Part shown: positions 11,380-22,876 of the stretch, one piece after another
Layout: each line of letters starts with the position of its first letter
Numbering within the stretch: the stretch's first letter is position 1
Assembly (NCBI RefSeq): GCF_958299795.1
Contig: NC_133207.1
Coordinates: 961,618 to 1,025,617, forward strand
Direction of reading: 5' to 3'
Length of the DNA stretch: 64,000 nucleotides
DNA from: Porites lutea
Lineage: Eukaryota; Cnidaria; Anthozoa; Scleractinia; Poritidae
Position numbers and translations under genes: made by a program
Notes under the pieces: generated by a model
The model's input: the letters and a program-made list of their open reading frames with translations, nothing else
What the model was told of the DNA's origin: nothing
The model's database searches: none

Positions 11380-13511
11380 TTATCTGTTCTGCTGATCATC
11401 ATCTTCAACTAAGCATTCAAGTTCTTCATTGTTTATGGGCTGTTTGGGAAACAAAGCTCTGTACATAGGGAAACAGCAAGAATTTCCCTTCATTTCACTC
11501 TCAACTATAACAAAAGACCCTGTTGGTTCACTGTTGTCCATGAGTTCCTTCATGTGACTTTCCTTGGCTTCTTGTAATGTCTTTATCATGTCTTTTGAGG
11601 ATAAAGGCTTTCTTTTCTTTTCCTGCAGTCTCTGTAATTCCTTCTCTGAAATAAAGAAACACTTTTATTGTGTTTTCCAAGGTGGGTAGAGAGACAACGT
11701 TTTCATTTAAATTTACCAGCCAATTTTACTGCACTTTTCACAAACATGCGAACTCTAAAGTTCAAAAGGAGCCTTCACAATTGCGTTTTTCGCTGCCGTC
11801 AATCATAATTATGATCACAAGCAACGAACCTTGAAACACAGAAACACACAAAACGGATCGAAATCCACCAATCACAAATCACAAACCATTACCGTTTGAA
11901 CCCCTTAAAGTAAAGTTTTGTTTCCTAAGAGGTCCGTTAAGATGATTGAGAGCAGCGAAAAATGCAATCTTCAGTTGGCTTTTGAACTTCAGAATTCGAA
12001 TGTTTGTGAAAAGGGCAGTAAACTCTATTTTAGTCCATATCTCTGGATTTTTTACCAATTCACTTCCCATTAGTATGAGTCAGGAACCAAAGTGATAGAC
12101 TGCGAACAGTCTCTCATAGTCAGTTCAGTCAACTCTCCCAGATAATCTGGGAGACTCCAGATTTTGGACCATATCTCCCGGTCTCCAGATTAGAGTCTGA
12201 AACCTCCCGGATAATTGTCAAAGTTTGCCATTTCCTGTAGACTTGACTTTCCAGCAATGAAGTTTCAAATATTTTGTGTTGTTTGAGCTATTTTATTGTT
12301 AACAGTATATCAGACGTTTAATATAAATAATATACGACGTTTAATAATAATGTGATATAAGCTTGGGCAATAATGTGATTGGTGAGAAGTAAACCAATCA
12401 GATCAAATGTTACAATGTTATCAACAGCGTTTTTTTACATATTTCATGTCATGGCAAATTTGTGATGATCGGAGTTAACGAGTATTTTTTCAGAAATGAC
12501 GTCATGTGCTGTGTGTCATGACATCATCTACCATCCCTTCCCTATCAATTCTCAATATCTGAAGATGTCGGGGGTTGACAGCCCCCCATAGTGCAGGGCT
12601 GTCAACCCCCAGCGTCTTCAAATATTGAGGGATGATAGATGACATCATAATGCATGGCACATGATGTCATTTGTGAAAAAATACTCTTTCACTCCGATCG
12701 TCACGAATTTGCGATAACACAAAATGCACAAAAAAGATGTTGTTGGCACTGTATTATTCGACCTGATTTGTTTACTTCCCACAAGAGACCAATCGCATTG
12801 TTACATGACATTATGGCATACCGGAGGAAATGATTGATGTCAACATTTGAATAGCCCACACAACACAAAATAGTTGACACTTTATTGTCGGAAACTCGAG
12901 TCCACTGAAGAAATAGCAAACTTCAGCAATTATCCAGGAGATTTCATACTCTAATCTGGAGACTGGGAGATACGGTCAAAAATCTGGAGTCTCCTGGATT
13001 ATCCGGGAAAGTTGACAGTACTGTAATGGTCACACAAGTGGGCAGATTGAGCAGCAAAAAAACGGCCAGAGCCTCAACTCGACTGATTGAAAATGAACTG
13101 CTTGCAGTCCGGTAGGTGGGGGGTGGGGAGGGGTGTGGCAAAGGGGAAGGGTGCTTCTGTTTATGGGGAAGAAGTCAAGTGCCAGAAGGAATCTGATAAA
13201 AAATTCCAAATATTTTGCAAGAGGTTGACAAATTATGTGGCTTTCTATATTTAAAGTTTGATAACCAAAAAATAATCCTTTAATGACATTGTTGAACTGA
13301 TCATGACCATGTACGCTTCAATATCAAACTTACCCAAAAGTGAAAGATATCGCCCATTTTCTTCTGAAGGCTTTTCTTCAGTGGGACATTCAATCACTCT
13401 TGACTCCTTGACTGGTTCGTCAAACGTAACCCAACCAGTTTGACAAGGAAAAGTTGTTCTTTCTTTCACTCTAAAGCTATCATCTGACGTTTCACCGACT
13501 TCATCCATCAT
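11380..13511 (-). CDS. CCDC32: Coiled-coil domain-containing protein 32, AP-2 assembly factor
   Basis: Two exons, 13334-13511 and 11380-11645, give 147 residues (human about 185). Recognised by YLSLLEKELQRLQ followed by PLSSKDMIKTLQEAKE, corresponding to human YLASLEKKLRRIK and SKDMLRTLAQAKK, and by DDSFRVKE near the N-terminus. The junction falls within the LEKE motif and keeps phase. CCDC32 acts with AAGAB in assembling the AP-2 clathrin adaptor (established knowledge). The start is the ATG of MMDEVGETSDD at 13511. The frame stays open upstream to 13604 but that extension has no ATG, so it is probably 5' UTR. The C-terminus is acidic (LECLVEDDDQQNR). The intron carries a large foldback element. 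It is divergent from METTL5, 130 bp away. Confidence 0.85.
12096..13113. mobile_element. Giant foldback (palindromic) DNA element in the CCDC32 intron
   Basis: The whole segment folds on itself. The left end (12128 on: CAACTCTCCCAGATAATC, then ACTCCAGATTTTGGACC and TCTCCAGATTAGAGT) is mirrored at 12925-13014. The inner parts also pair: TTTGTGATGATCGGAGT near 12459 with its complement near 12695, and GGGGGTTGACAGCCC near 12572 with GGGCTGTCAACCCCC at 12597. Arms are roughly 450 bases. Outer GACTGCGAACAGT at 12098 and its inverted relative at 13097 may be older terminal repeats or another element hosting this one. No transposase frame is present, so it would be non-autonomous. Confidence 0.8.
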
Positions 13512-14660
<1,149 letters not shown>

Positions 14661-14666
14661 TGATGA

Positions 14667-14676
14667 AATAAATAAA
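14667..14676 (+). terminator. Polyadenylation signals of METTL5
   Basis: Two overlapping AATAAA hexamers lie 7-16 bases after the METTL5 stop codon. This would give a very short 3' UTR if used. Confidence 0.6.
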
Positions 14677-14804
14677 AACATCAAGTCAGTATAAAGTTCT
14701 TTAAGGGACTGGATCCAGGAGAATTACCACTGCATGAACTTACCCCAGTTCTGGGGGAGGTTATTAGTAGGGGTATACAATTATTATCAGTGTCTGGTTG
14801 GTGG

Positions 14805-15288
14805 TAGCCTCCCACGCAGGCGTTTTTAGGGGAGCTCATTTTTCATCCCTCCCCACAAATGCCTGCTCAGCCGGAAACAACATTCCTTTCCCATTGTTTT
14901 ATTTGCGTGGTAAGTGACCAATCAACAATTATTGTGCAATAAAGTGTTGACAGGCTAAACACGACTGAACGTGACCCTAGACTTACTGTTTCCCTTCTTT
15001 TCTTTCCTTTGCTAAGATTATGCAGTGCATGGAGTATTCCAAAGTTTGACTAAATCTTATTTTTGCTGCTCTGAATCTAACATTTATTGGAGGTCAGAAA
15101 GCTTTCCCAGTGTTTAATGCAGATCGAGTAATTATCAGATTACCTTGCAATCAAGGTCAACTTTCCAGAATTTAGAAAGTACAATGTGATTGGTTAAGCT
15201 TGGGAAAGGAATGTTTCTTCGGTTGGGCAGGCGTTTGTGGGAAGGGATGAAAAACGAGCTCCCCTAAAAACGCCTGCGTGGGAGGCTA
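14805..15288. mobile_element. MITE with long terminal inverted repeats (family A, full-length form)
   Basis: TAGCCTCCCACGCAGGCG at the left and its complement at 15271-15288 start inverted repeats of about 85-90 bases that include GTTTTTAGGGGAGCTC and CATCCCTYCCCACAAA. About 300 bases of AT-rich interior have no open frame. A much shorter relative with the same ends is at 29888-29985. Non-autonomous DNA element; superfamily not assignable because no clean target duplication was seen. Confidence 0.85.
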
Positions 15289-15294
15289 GGTAGG

Positions 15295-15825
15295 TGGGAT
15301 CCTGATTCCGCATTCCCGCTCCTTTTCATGAAAATCCCACATCCCACACTTTTTTCATCTTTTCCCCAAATCCCATTTTTTAGTTTCCAAAATAAGTAAG
15401 TTAGAAAAAGACTGATTGCAGCAAAAGCTTATTAATGGAAGATGTAGCTTGGCCCTTGCAATTGATATTTTGAATTTATGCAACTTTTAAGGTACCAGGT
15501 GCACTTTCCTGGCATCCAGTTTAAACAGTGGGTTTTGATCTTCTGTCTGCTCATCTGTTGATTACTTGACTGTTTAAATAATTTGCTTTGATAGTAGACA
15601 CTGCTGTACGCTCGCCTGGTTGTTTTGCATTAGCTGTTAGAATGTACAATATCACGAATTCCCGACAAACAGACAAGAAAATCCCGCATCCTGTGCCCAA
15701 ATTCCGGTGTATCCCTCTTTCCAAGTAGCAGTCAAATCCCTTTCCCCTCAAGATATTTTGAGTTTTCTTGAATCCCACACCGTATTTTGGTCAAATCCTG
15801 GATCCCGAAAATACCCTCCCAGACC
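15295..15825. repeat. Degenerate ATCCC-motif repeat region
   Basis: A motif of the type AAATCCC/ATCCCGC recurs many times (AAAATCCCACATCCC, CCAAATCCCATT, AAATCCCGCATCC, GTCAAATCCCTTTCC, TCAAATCCTGGATCCC), interrupted by a unique AT-rich centre. It may be a dispersed element with an internal micro-repeat. Ends are approximate. Confidence 0.5.
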
Positions 15826-15870
15826 CTGAATTATGTGCTTTCAGTTGGCACATTTGTGGAAAAGTTGAAT

Positions 15871-15995
15871 AGTACTGTAGAGTCAGGCAATTACCCATGG
15901 GTACTCCTCTAAGTAACTATTGTAAATCATGTGACATATGGTGCAATATTTACTTAGAGGGGTACCCATGGGTAGTCACCTAACGCTACAGTACT
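15871..15995. mobile_element. Short foldback MITE, TIR AGTACTGTAG
   Basis: Arms of about 46 bases (15871-15916 and 15950-15995) begin AGTACTGTAG and share the core ACCCATGGGTAC and CTCTAAGTAA. The loop is about 33 bases. No coding capacity. Confidence 0.8.
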
Positions 15996-17119
15996 GTTTC
16001 TCACAAGTCTTAATTTTCTATAGTGTAGGGTTTTCTTCACTCCCAAAATTCAATCTTTTATTTGCCACTTAATTTTACACTACATATAAAAAGAATCGGA
16101 AACTTTTGGTAGTTCCTCTTAATAAAATTGTAAAAATTTGTACACTGAAGTAATAACAGTGAAATACTAAAATAAGTTGATATAACTTCGGCTTGTGCCA
16201 GTCAATTAGGAAACTTGTAAAGAAAGGAAACTTGAACATAAATTGTTTTAGCACATAGAAAGCTAAAATATCTTAATATTTTAATTGAAACCTTAACGTA
16301 GTGCATGTCGTATTCTATGCCTGGGTCTTTTCCATCCCTTCATAGTGGATGTGCATTGTACACCCTTGTCCCATGAATCTTTCCTGTGCTTTGTGTGGGC
16401 CGAAAGTTCCAGTTTGCTTCAAAAGAATTTAAAGAGGAAACAAGGATAGCATTTGATGAATCTCTATTTAAAAAAGAAATTAAAAATTCCATTGTGAAAA
16501 TGAAAGTACCATTGACAAAAAATTATCCAAACTTTGGAGCAATTTTAAGTCAGAACGTTTAAAAGCCTCAGTGTAAAAAAAATTAGTGTTCTGCTGACAG
16601 AGCTAGTAACAGAGGCCATAAGTAGCACTATAAAAACCAAACCTTTAACTTAGTTTTGAAATTTAAAAATCAAATTGGTAAGCGTGAGGAAACAAGTGAT
16701 GACTGCCTGACACAAGTGGAAACTTTGAAAATTAAGAGAGATCATGAAGAAATTAAAACAGAAAAAAAAATCATCAAAAACTATTCAGAGGGGAACTCCG
16801 TCTTTGTTTTAACCTTTGATCAGGCGTCTCTCAAACAAAAAGGGATGAAGGACCGCCTGATCGCAGGTTAGCTTGGTTTTAAAAATGGAGGGAGGGAGAG
16901 AAACAGAAGTAAAAGAAATTACTCCAAAAATATGCAAAAAAAAAAAAAATTCCCAATTTAGAATATTATTTCTCTAGTTCTGATACTCCTTCAACACTGT
17001 GAGTTAGTCAAGCTAATTTCGTCTGTTAGTTCGTCTGAGCTGTGATTGGCTAAAACGTAACAATACTGTTTTTCAGTTTACAGTTCATTTAACGAAAACA
17101 GCGTATGTCTCTTAGTAAT
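15996..17119. other. Gene-free AT-rich region
   Basis: No supported gene. A 71-codon lysine-rich open frame at 16656-16871 has no recognisable motif or splice context and is not called. Only homopolymer runs stand out. Confidence 0.4.
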
Positions 17120-17125
17120 TTTAGT

Positions 17126-17614
17126 CAGGGGCACCCAACGACTGTTTTCTGTATAATATCTGTTCGGAGAAGCAAACATTGTCTAGAATTTCCTTTTGCT
17201 TGAGGACGGCTAAAAATTTCTAGATGAACGTTCCATTCATGTACAATTTTCGAAGCTTATCTAATAAATTCCCTACAATTTTCTGAAGTTTAATTTTTCA
17301 TATTTTACTAACCAGTTTACGCTATTTTTTGTAGAAAAAAAAAACCTAAAATTTTCAGATTCTAAAATGTGATGGAGAGAGGAATCACAAAAATTTTCTT
17401 TTTCGTAAAGCGTTAAATTGCACCTAAAATTTTCGGAAAAATTATACTGAAGCCCTTGTAATTTCGAAAAGACTCAAGATCCCCTAGGATGACCGAAGAG
17501 ATAAAAATTTTGTAGTGCTGCCTAGAATGCATTTCTAGAGATCTAAAAACACTCTGGATAGCCTAAAAAGTGTTTTCAACATATTTTGGAGGAAACCGTC
17601 GTTGGGTGCCCCTG
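17126..17614. mobile_element. Non-autonomous DNA transposon, TIR CAGGGGCACCCAACGAC, 6-bp target duplication
   Basis: A 489-bp element has 17-base terminal inverted repeats CAGGGGCACCCAACGAC and its exact complement. It is flanked by TTTAGT on both sides (17120-17125 and 17615-17620). The interior is AT-rich without a transposase frame. A 6-bp duplication with CAGGG ends does not fit neatly with hAT (8 bp), mariner (TA), piggyBac (TTAA) or Transib (5 bp), so the superfamily is left open. Confidence 0.85.
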
Positions 17615-17620
17615 TTTAGT

Positions 17621-20600
17621 GACTGGATAAGCATTGTTAAGTAGATATTCATAAGTATTTTGTTTGTGTTCGTGTACGTGTTAAACTGACGCATCCGCCC
17701 CGGGCTGTGATTTTAGTGGGCACCTTACAGTCGCCAAATGTATAAGATGACAAACCGCAGAATTAAACAGTCACGCGCATTTTAAAGCCTTTTCCTTTCG
17801 TTTCTTGAAACTTTTAAAGATAGAACGTGATAGAAGTTGAATACCGCATAGACACTTTGTTGTTCAATTCGAATTTAGGTTATGTTATTAACCTCTGAAT
17901 GTATTTCAGTAGAGGAGTATGAAAGATATCAGGTTGTAGTTCCGGGTTCGATAATTGCTGATACTTGCCTGATAATACGTTCGTTTCTACGGTCTAAAAC
18001 CGTAAAAGCGTCACGGTCCTTAATCTTTTGAAAGCGGTTCCTTTTATACACCTGTGAGCACATCTTAAGCTGCTATAACACCCCTCATTATAGCCAGCCA
18101 AATCTATAAGTGAAGCCTACGCATTCGATGTCATATATATTAGTACACACTATACTTTATTTTCATTCACACCATTTTGGCTGCTCATTACTATGCTGCT
18201 CATTACTATTGTTCCAAGCACCAGATGAAAACCCAACTAACACAAAACAAAAACGTTCTTAACATTCCACAAGGTTTGGCGCTTAAGGTTCTCGAATCGT
18301 TTTAGATTACCAACATGGGCGGTGATTGGTCAATAGTTTCCTCAAAAACCAGTTCAAAAACCACGTGAATGAATAAAACTGTCGGGAAAACTCTCTCTGG
18401 TGAACTCTGGTGATCAAAAGAAGAAAATAGCTTGTTCCCAGTTCCCCAAGTTTCTGCGTTGGTGAATAAGACCTTCACTGACCTTCTGCACCCGTTTATA
18501 TTTTACGAAATTTGTACCGCGTTTATTGTTGACAACTAAAAACCTTATTTTCACGTCGACTTAAAAAAGGCAATCGACCAAACTTTGTATTTGTTCCATT
18601 GCTTCATTCTTTGTGGGTTTTCATTGTTATGGAATTGTGAATGGTGTTTCTGCTTCGTGCCGTTTGGCTGATGACTTTTTTCATTTCAATGAATTTTGTT
18701 TTTCATTTCATCAACTCTATAAGACTCCTGGCATATGTCCGATGGTTTTAGTGGCGTGTTTCATTTGGTTGGTTTATACTCAAATAAGTTAACAAGTGGT
18801 CACAAAGCTAATGGACATTTGACAACTTTCGGGTACTCAGATTCCACTGCTTTGCATGCAGCTTTGCTTGAAAAGAGAAAATAATCCGTATGTTGATGCA
18901 GATTGGGAAATTTTATTTGTTTATATTGATTGCGAAATGTGCCTATCGTGCTCGTATGTTGATGAAATAGTCGTGCAAAATTTCCAGTCAGTGCAGAAAT
19001 TCAGTGCTTTTTTTCTTAATGCGGTAATCTGTGTCTTTGCGAGTTTTGAGGTGTTGTATACGACTTTTTGTGTTTATGTGGAACGTTCTTGTAAAAATCG
19101 AACTCTTCGATTGAAAGAAAGGAATCAAGAAACTTCCTCATCAGAAATCTAAAGATTTATAGAGAATATACTTCCATAGAAGCTCAGGAACTGAGTTTGC
19201 ACAGTAAGATTTTTGCTGTGTTAGGGGAAGTACTAGAAGGACTCGAGGTCTCTTTATCGCCTGCTGGCCACCATAACCAAGAACCAAGGCGTGGATCCGA
19301 TGTCGTAAATGGATTTGTGCCAAAAAAAGTAAAAAAAGGAACCATTTTTTATAACTTTATTAGTTTTGGACAATGGGTATCGAAGGTACACCAAACTTTA
19401 AAAACTCGTTTGTACCTTAGTCTCTCGAAGACGGTTGTTCGTCTGTTGTTCGCTGTTAAAGTTAGGAAATGCTGCCACATTGTATACAAAATGTTGTTTT
19501 TCCAGTTGATTTACTGGGAGTAAATTAGCACAAGTACATGTAGTCAGATGCGGAAAACAGGAAAAGACTTTTTCACACTTAAAATGTTTTAAGAAACAGG
19601 CAAAAACACCAAAAAATTTCCGCAGAAATCAATCGGCAGTACGTGAATGCGAGAGGAAAGAACGTGTATGACGTAATTGGAGACAATTAAATTCACATGC
19701 TCACCAGCACGATCAAGAAAATGTTGCAAAGTGCGTTGAAATGAGCTCATTTGTTAGCAGTGGAGAGCTTTGCAAAGACCTAGAAACCCCGCTGGGGTAG
19801 CCAGACAAGGTCTTTTCGTCAGCTGTTTTCAGACTTAAAACTATAATCCAACCGCATTAAATTGGATGTGCACGAACAACACATATTTCTTGACAAGTGG
19901 TTATTTGTGAGTATAAATTCGACAGACCGAAGCGACAATTTGCAGACTTTCGACATTTTATTGTACTAAGACCGTTTTATCTAGAATCTGCTTGTTTTTT
20001 TACGAAAAATTCACTTCAGTCTTTTGTTTTGCAGATTAAATTAGCGAATTTCCTTGATTTGAACAAGGAAGGAAAACATCGTTGAATCACTTATCAAGCA
20101 AAATTCCGCTGGTTGAGAAATCAAGATTTAATTGAATTCTGATTTTCACTTTACATTTATTCTGCAGTTAAACAAAGTTCTCTCTTGTTCGTGTTCACAG
20201 GGTATAAAACTTTTTGAACAAATTTAGTGGGAGTTATTTGAAAGGTCTTGCATCCTGACAGTTCTTGGACTGCTTTCCAGACCACTTGTTAAGTAATTCC
20301 GCAAAATACAAAAAGAATTTGGCTGCGGTACTGTCTTTCGATAATTCATAAAATAAAATTAACTTTCTCGGTTACAAAGGTACCATTTATGTATCAATAT
20401 TTTATTAACGTCAAATTTCTTTGATTTTTTCACATCTTTTACTCTGTTTTATGAAATGAATATTGCATTTTTTTTTCTATATTACCCAAGCAATTTGCCG
20501 CAGGAGCCGTTTTAGTTGCAGCATACCGTAATTACCATATAAACAAATAAATCTGTTTATTGTTCTCTCTGTGATTAGTGATAAAGGAATCCTTTGTCGA

Positions 20601-20948
20601 TTTTGGCAGAACTTCTAACCCCCATACAGCGATCTGATGTTGCTTCTAGAATTTTAGGGACACACAAATCGTTAAATCTCCTTTGAAAAGTCAATAACTA
20701 TGGTATCCGGGAGTTGTTTTCATTGTCAGTGATTACCGGAATAGCTGTAAAGCTATTTTAAGACTTTAGTTCTTGTTGTGCTTAGGCATACTTCTAATCT
20801 TTTACTGAGTTTATTAAGTTTAACAGATTTAAACATTTCACGCACGAGAAGGAAAAAGAACTTAAAAGTTCTTTCTGAGTTCTTACTTAGAGATTTGTGA
20901 CTTCGATCACAGATTTAACACTTAGATGAGCACGTTCTTATTGCTGTG
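17621..20948. other. Gene-free region before the unknown intronless gene
   Basis: AT-rich sequence with short open frames (18856-19152, 19197-19523, 19897-20085) that show no family motifs, no good splice context and compositions typical of chance frames. I see no supported gene or terminal-repeat element here. Confidence 0.4.
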
Positions 20949-21959
20949 CTAATGAGTTTTTTTGACAGACTTTCCATAGCTTGGATTGGTCAGTTTGGGC
21001 AAAGTAACCGTGATTGTTTCGTAACTTGAAGAGTCTTGTCCGTCGCTCGTACGGCCCTCAAATTTACTTAACTTCATAGTCCCGGTACGTTTTTCTTTGG
21101 GGACCACTAAACGTTTTTTGTCGATCTGCCGTCGCGAATCTCTCTTGTGGATCTCCGCTACTGTGGACACTCTAATCCTGGGAAGCTTAACCGAATCTTT
21201 AGCTTCTTTACTCGTATCTTCTAAGTCTTTTACATGGTCTCTTAAACCCGTTGAGATATTTATTTCGGTTCTTATTGCACCAAGATTGCTAAACTGTTCC
21301 TGAAGCTTTAATCTCTCCTGTTTTCGTTGCCTGTACAAGCCATCTAGCTTGTCCAGCACTTCAAAGTGTTCCCGAGTTCCCATAAGGTCTTTGTACATAA
21401 CTCTCCTAGACTTATACCTTTCGATCAACTGTTCAAATGAGTCCGGGTTCGTTTGACGAGTCTTCGCTGCCTTTTTGCTCCCACGATAGAGATTTCCACT
21501 TCTGTCGATAAATCCACTATTATCCATTTGAACAGGTGTTTCTTTTGTGACTGTTGAGCTAGAAATGTGCTTAACATCAATGTGTGAATTTCCACTTTCT
21601 GTTAACACTTCTTTGTTTGTTTTTGTTATTTCTTTTGCAAAGAACAACTGATTGCGAAGACTATCCGCAGGCTTTAAAGCCGCAATCACCTTGTATCGTC
21701 CAAACTTGTTGAAGGAATGCAAAGCTTCTTGGACAAAAACTAAAAGAGGTCCATCGCGACCGTTATGTTCAAACTTGAAGAGATTCTGCCCTTGGGTCTC
21801 GCATGGCAACAACGTTTGCTTGCCATTTTCAATTGCTGAGTGTATTCTCGCGGTGTTTTGTGACGAAGCCTTTGTCAATTTTGGTTGTTTTGTCTCAACT
21901 TGCACTCCTCTTGTTTCTGTGTTTCCCTCATGCTGAAAGCCAAATGATTTTCTTGCCAT
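20949..21959 (-). CDS. Unrecognised intronless protein, 336 residues
   Basis: One long uninterrupted frame from an ATG at 21959 to a stop at 20949, far longer than chance here. I do not recognise the family. The protein is hydrophilic and basic with no signal peptide or membrane segment. A more ordered N-terminal part (PLLVFVQEALHSFNKFGRY, then FFAKEIT) precedes a Ser/Thr-rich linker and a Lys/Arg/Glu-rich helical stretch around residues 175-225 (FEQLIERYKSRRVMYKDLM, LDGLYRQRKQERLKLQEQF), likely coiled coil. The tail is basic with a Ser/Thr-rich end. No retroelement or transposase motif is visible. It is divergent from the collagen-like gene at 22877. It could be a lineage-specific cytoskeletal or nuclear protein, which is only a guess. 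The coding status is fairly secure, the function unknown. Confidence 0.75.
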   Translation of the reverse strand: MARKSFGFQHEGNTETRGVQVETKQPKLTKASSQNTARIHSAIENGKQTLLPCETQGQNLFKFEHNGRDGPLLVFVQEALHSFNKFGRYKVIAALKPADSLRNQLFFAKEITKTNKEVLTESGNSHIDVKHISSSTVTKETPVQMDNSGFIDRSGNLYRGSKKAAKTRQTNPDSFEQLIERYKSRRVMYKDLMGTREHFEVLDKLDGLYRQRKQERLKLQEQFSNLGAIRTEINISTGLRDHVKDLEDTSKEAKDSVKLPRIRVSTVAEIHKRDSRRQIDKKRLVVPKEKRTGTMKLSKFEGRTSDGQDSSSYETITVTLPKLTNPSYGKSVKKTH

Positions 21960-22876
21960 TTTGCCCCCGTCTGAGCGATTGCGGGTTTCTAATCGTCCTT
22001 CATAACCGGTGTAGAATCCCTCGGCTCCGTCGTATTAACAGCCTATTGTTAAGTGAATCCTTCTTGATTGGTATACGACAAATGCTTGTGCTCATAAATC
22101 GTACGATATTACAATTACTTTTCAAGCTTGGATGAACGTCAAGTATTAAATAAATGAAGGAGTTTATGGTCTGCGTTAAAGCAGAGACATTCCACGACAC
22201 GATTTATGTAGCAATGTGCTTAAAAATGCGCCCGAAGGGTTGGTAATTACAGGGAGGTTTGTCACGCCATCAAGGGTCCCGGACTTTGGTCGGTTCGACT
22301 GACAGATCAGAGATCATTAGTGACCTTATGCATGTCTACTTTAGCTGGAAATTTGCCAGTTTCGATTTCTCTTTTTAGGATGCATGGGACGATTTGCATA
22401 CTTTAATAATTGACCATAATTAGATGCAAAGATGAAAAATGGCGGGAAAATGAACAAAACCACTCCGGAAGTTTTGTTGACGAAATTGAAAGGACGGTCT
22501 TTAAATTCCTCGTACTGTAGGCCTATTGTGGCGTATGAATGGGAAAGCTTTAGAGCGTGACCTTAGCACTCACACAAATCATAAATATCACAACGCTTCG
22601 ATCGACCGCGTGGTCTCTGATCAGTCGATTACATACCGCTAAGGTATACTACACCTCACGATCCTCATCTCGGTGGGGCCGGATGAGTTAAACCACTACG
22701 CATTTACCCATCTCAAATTACCGTAAACATCATCTATCCTCTCGAGAAGAACGCTCACACTGAATTATCCTTTTGCTTCGTCATAGTGCACAAGTCCAAC
22801 AGTTGAGTATAACATTGTCCATCGTAATTTAAGTTTTAGTTACAAGACTGTAACACGTTGTAAGCACTTATTGGTA
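21960..22876. promoter_or_regulatory. Intergenic region between divergent intronless genes
   Basis: About 0.9 kb with no further ORF of note separates the unknown gene (-) from collagen-like copy 1 (+). Both promoters are expected here, but no clear TATA box or repeated operator-like motif was seen. Confidence 0.4.

Noticed and set aside
12701-12919. Open frame of 72 codons on the minus strand
   Set aside because: It lies wholly inside an arm of the foldback element; open by chance.
16656-16871. Lysine-rich 71-codon frame
   Set aside because: Low-complexity A-rich DNA; no homologue or splice site recognised.
18856-19523. Possible genes on the plus strand
   Set aside because: Short frames with no motif, weak splice context and composition expected from chance in AT-rich DNA.
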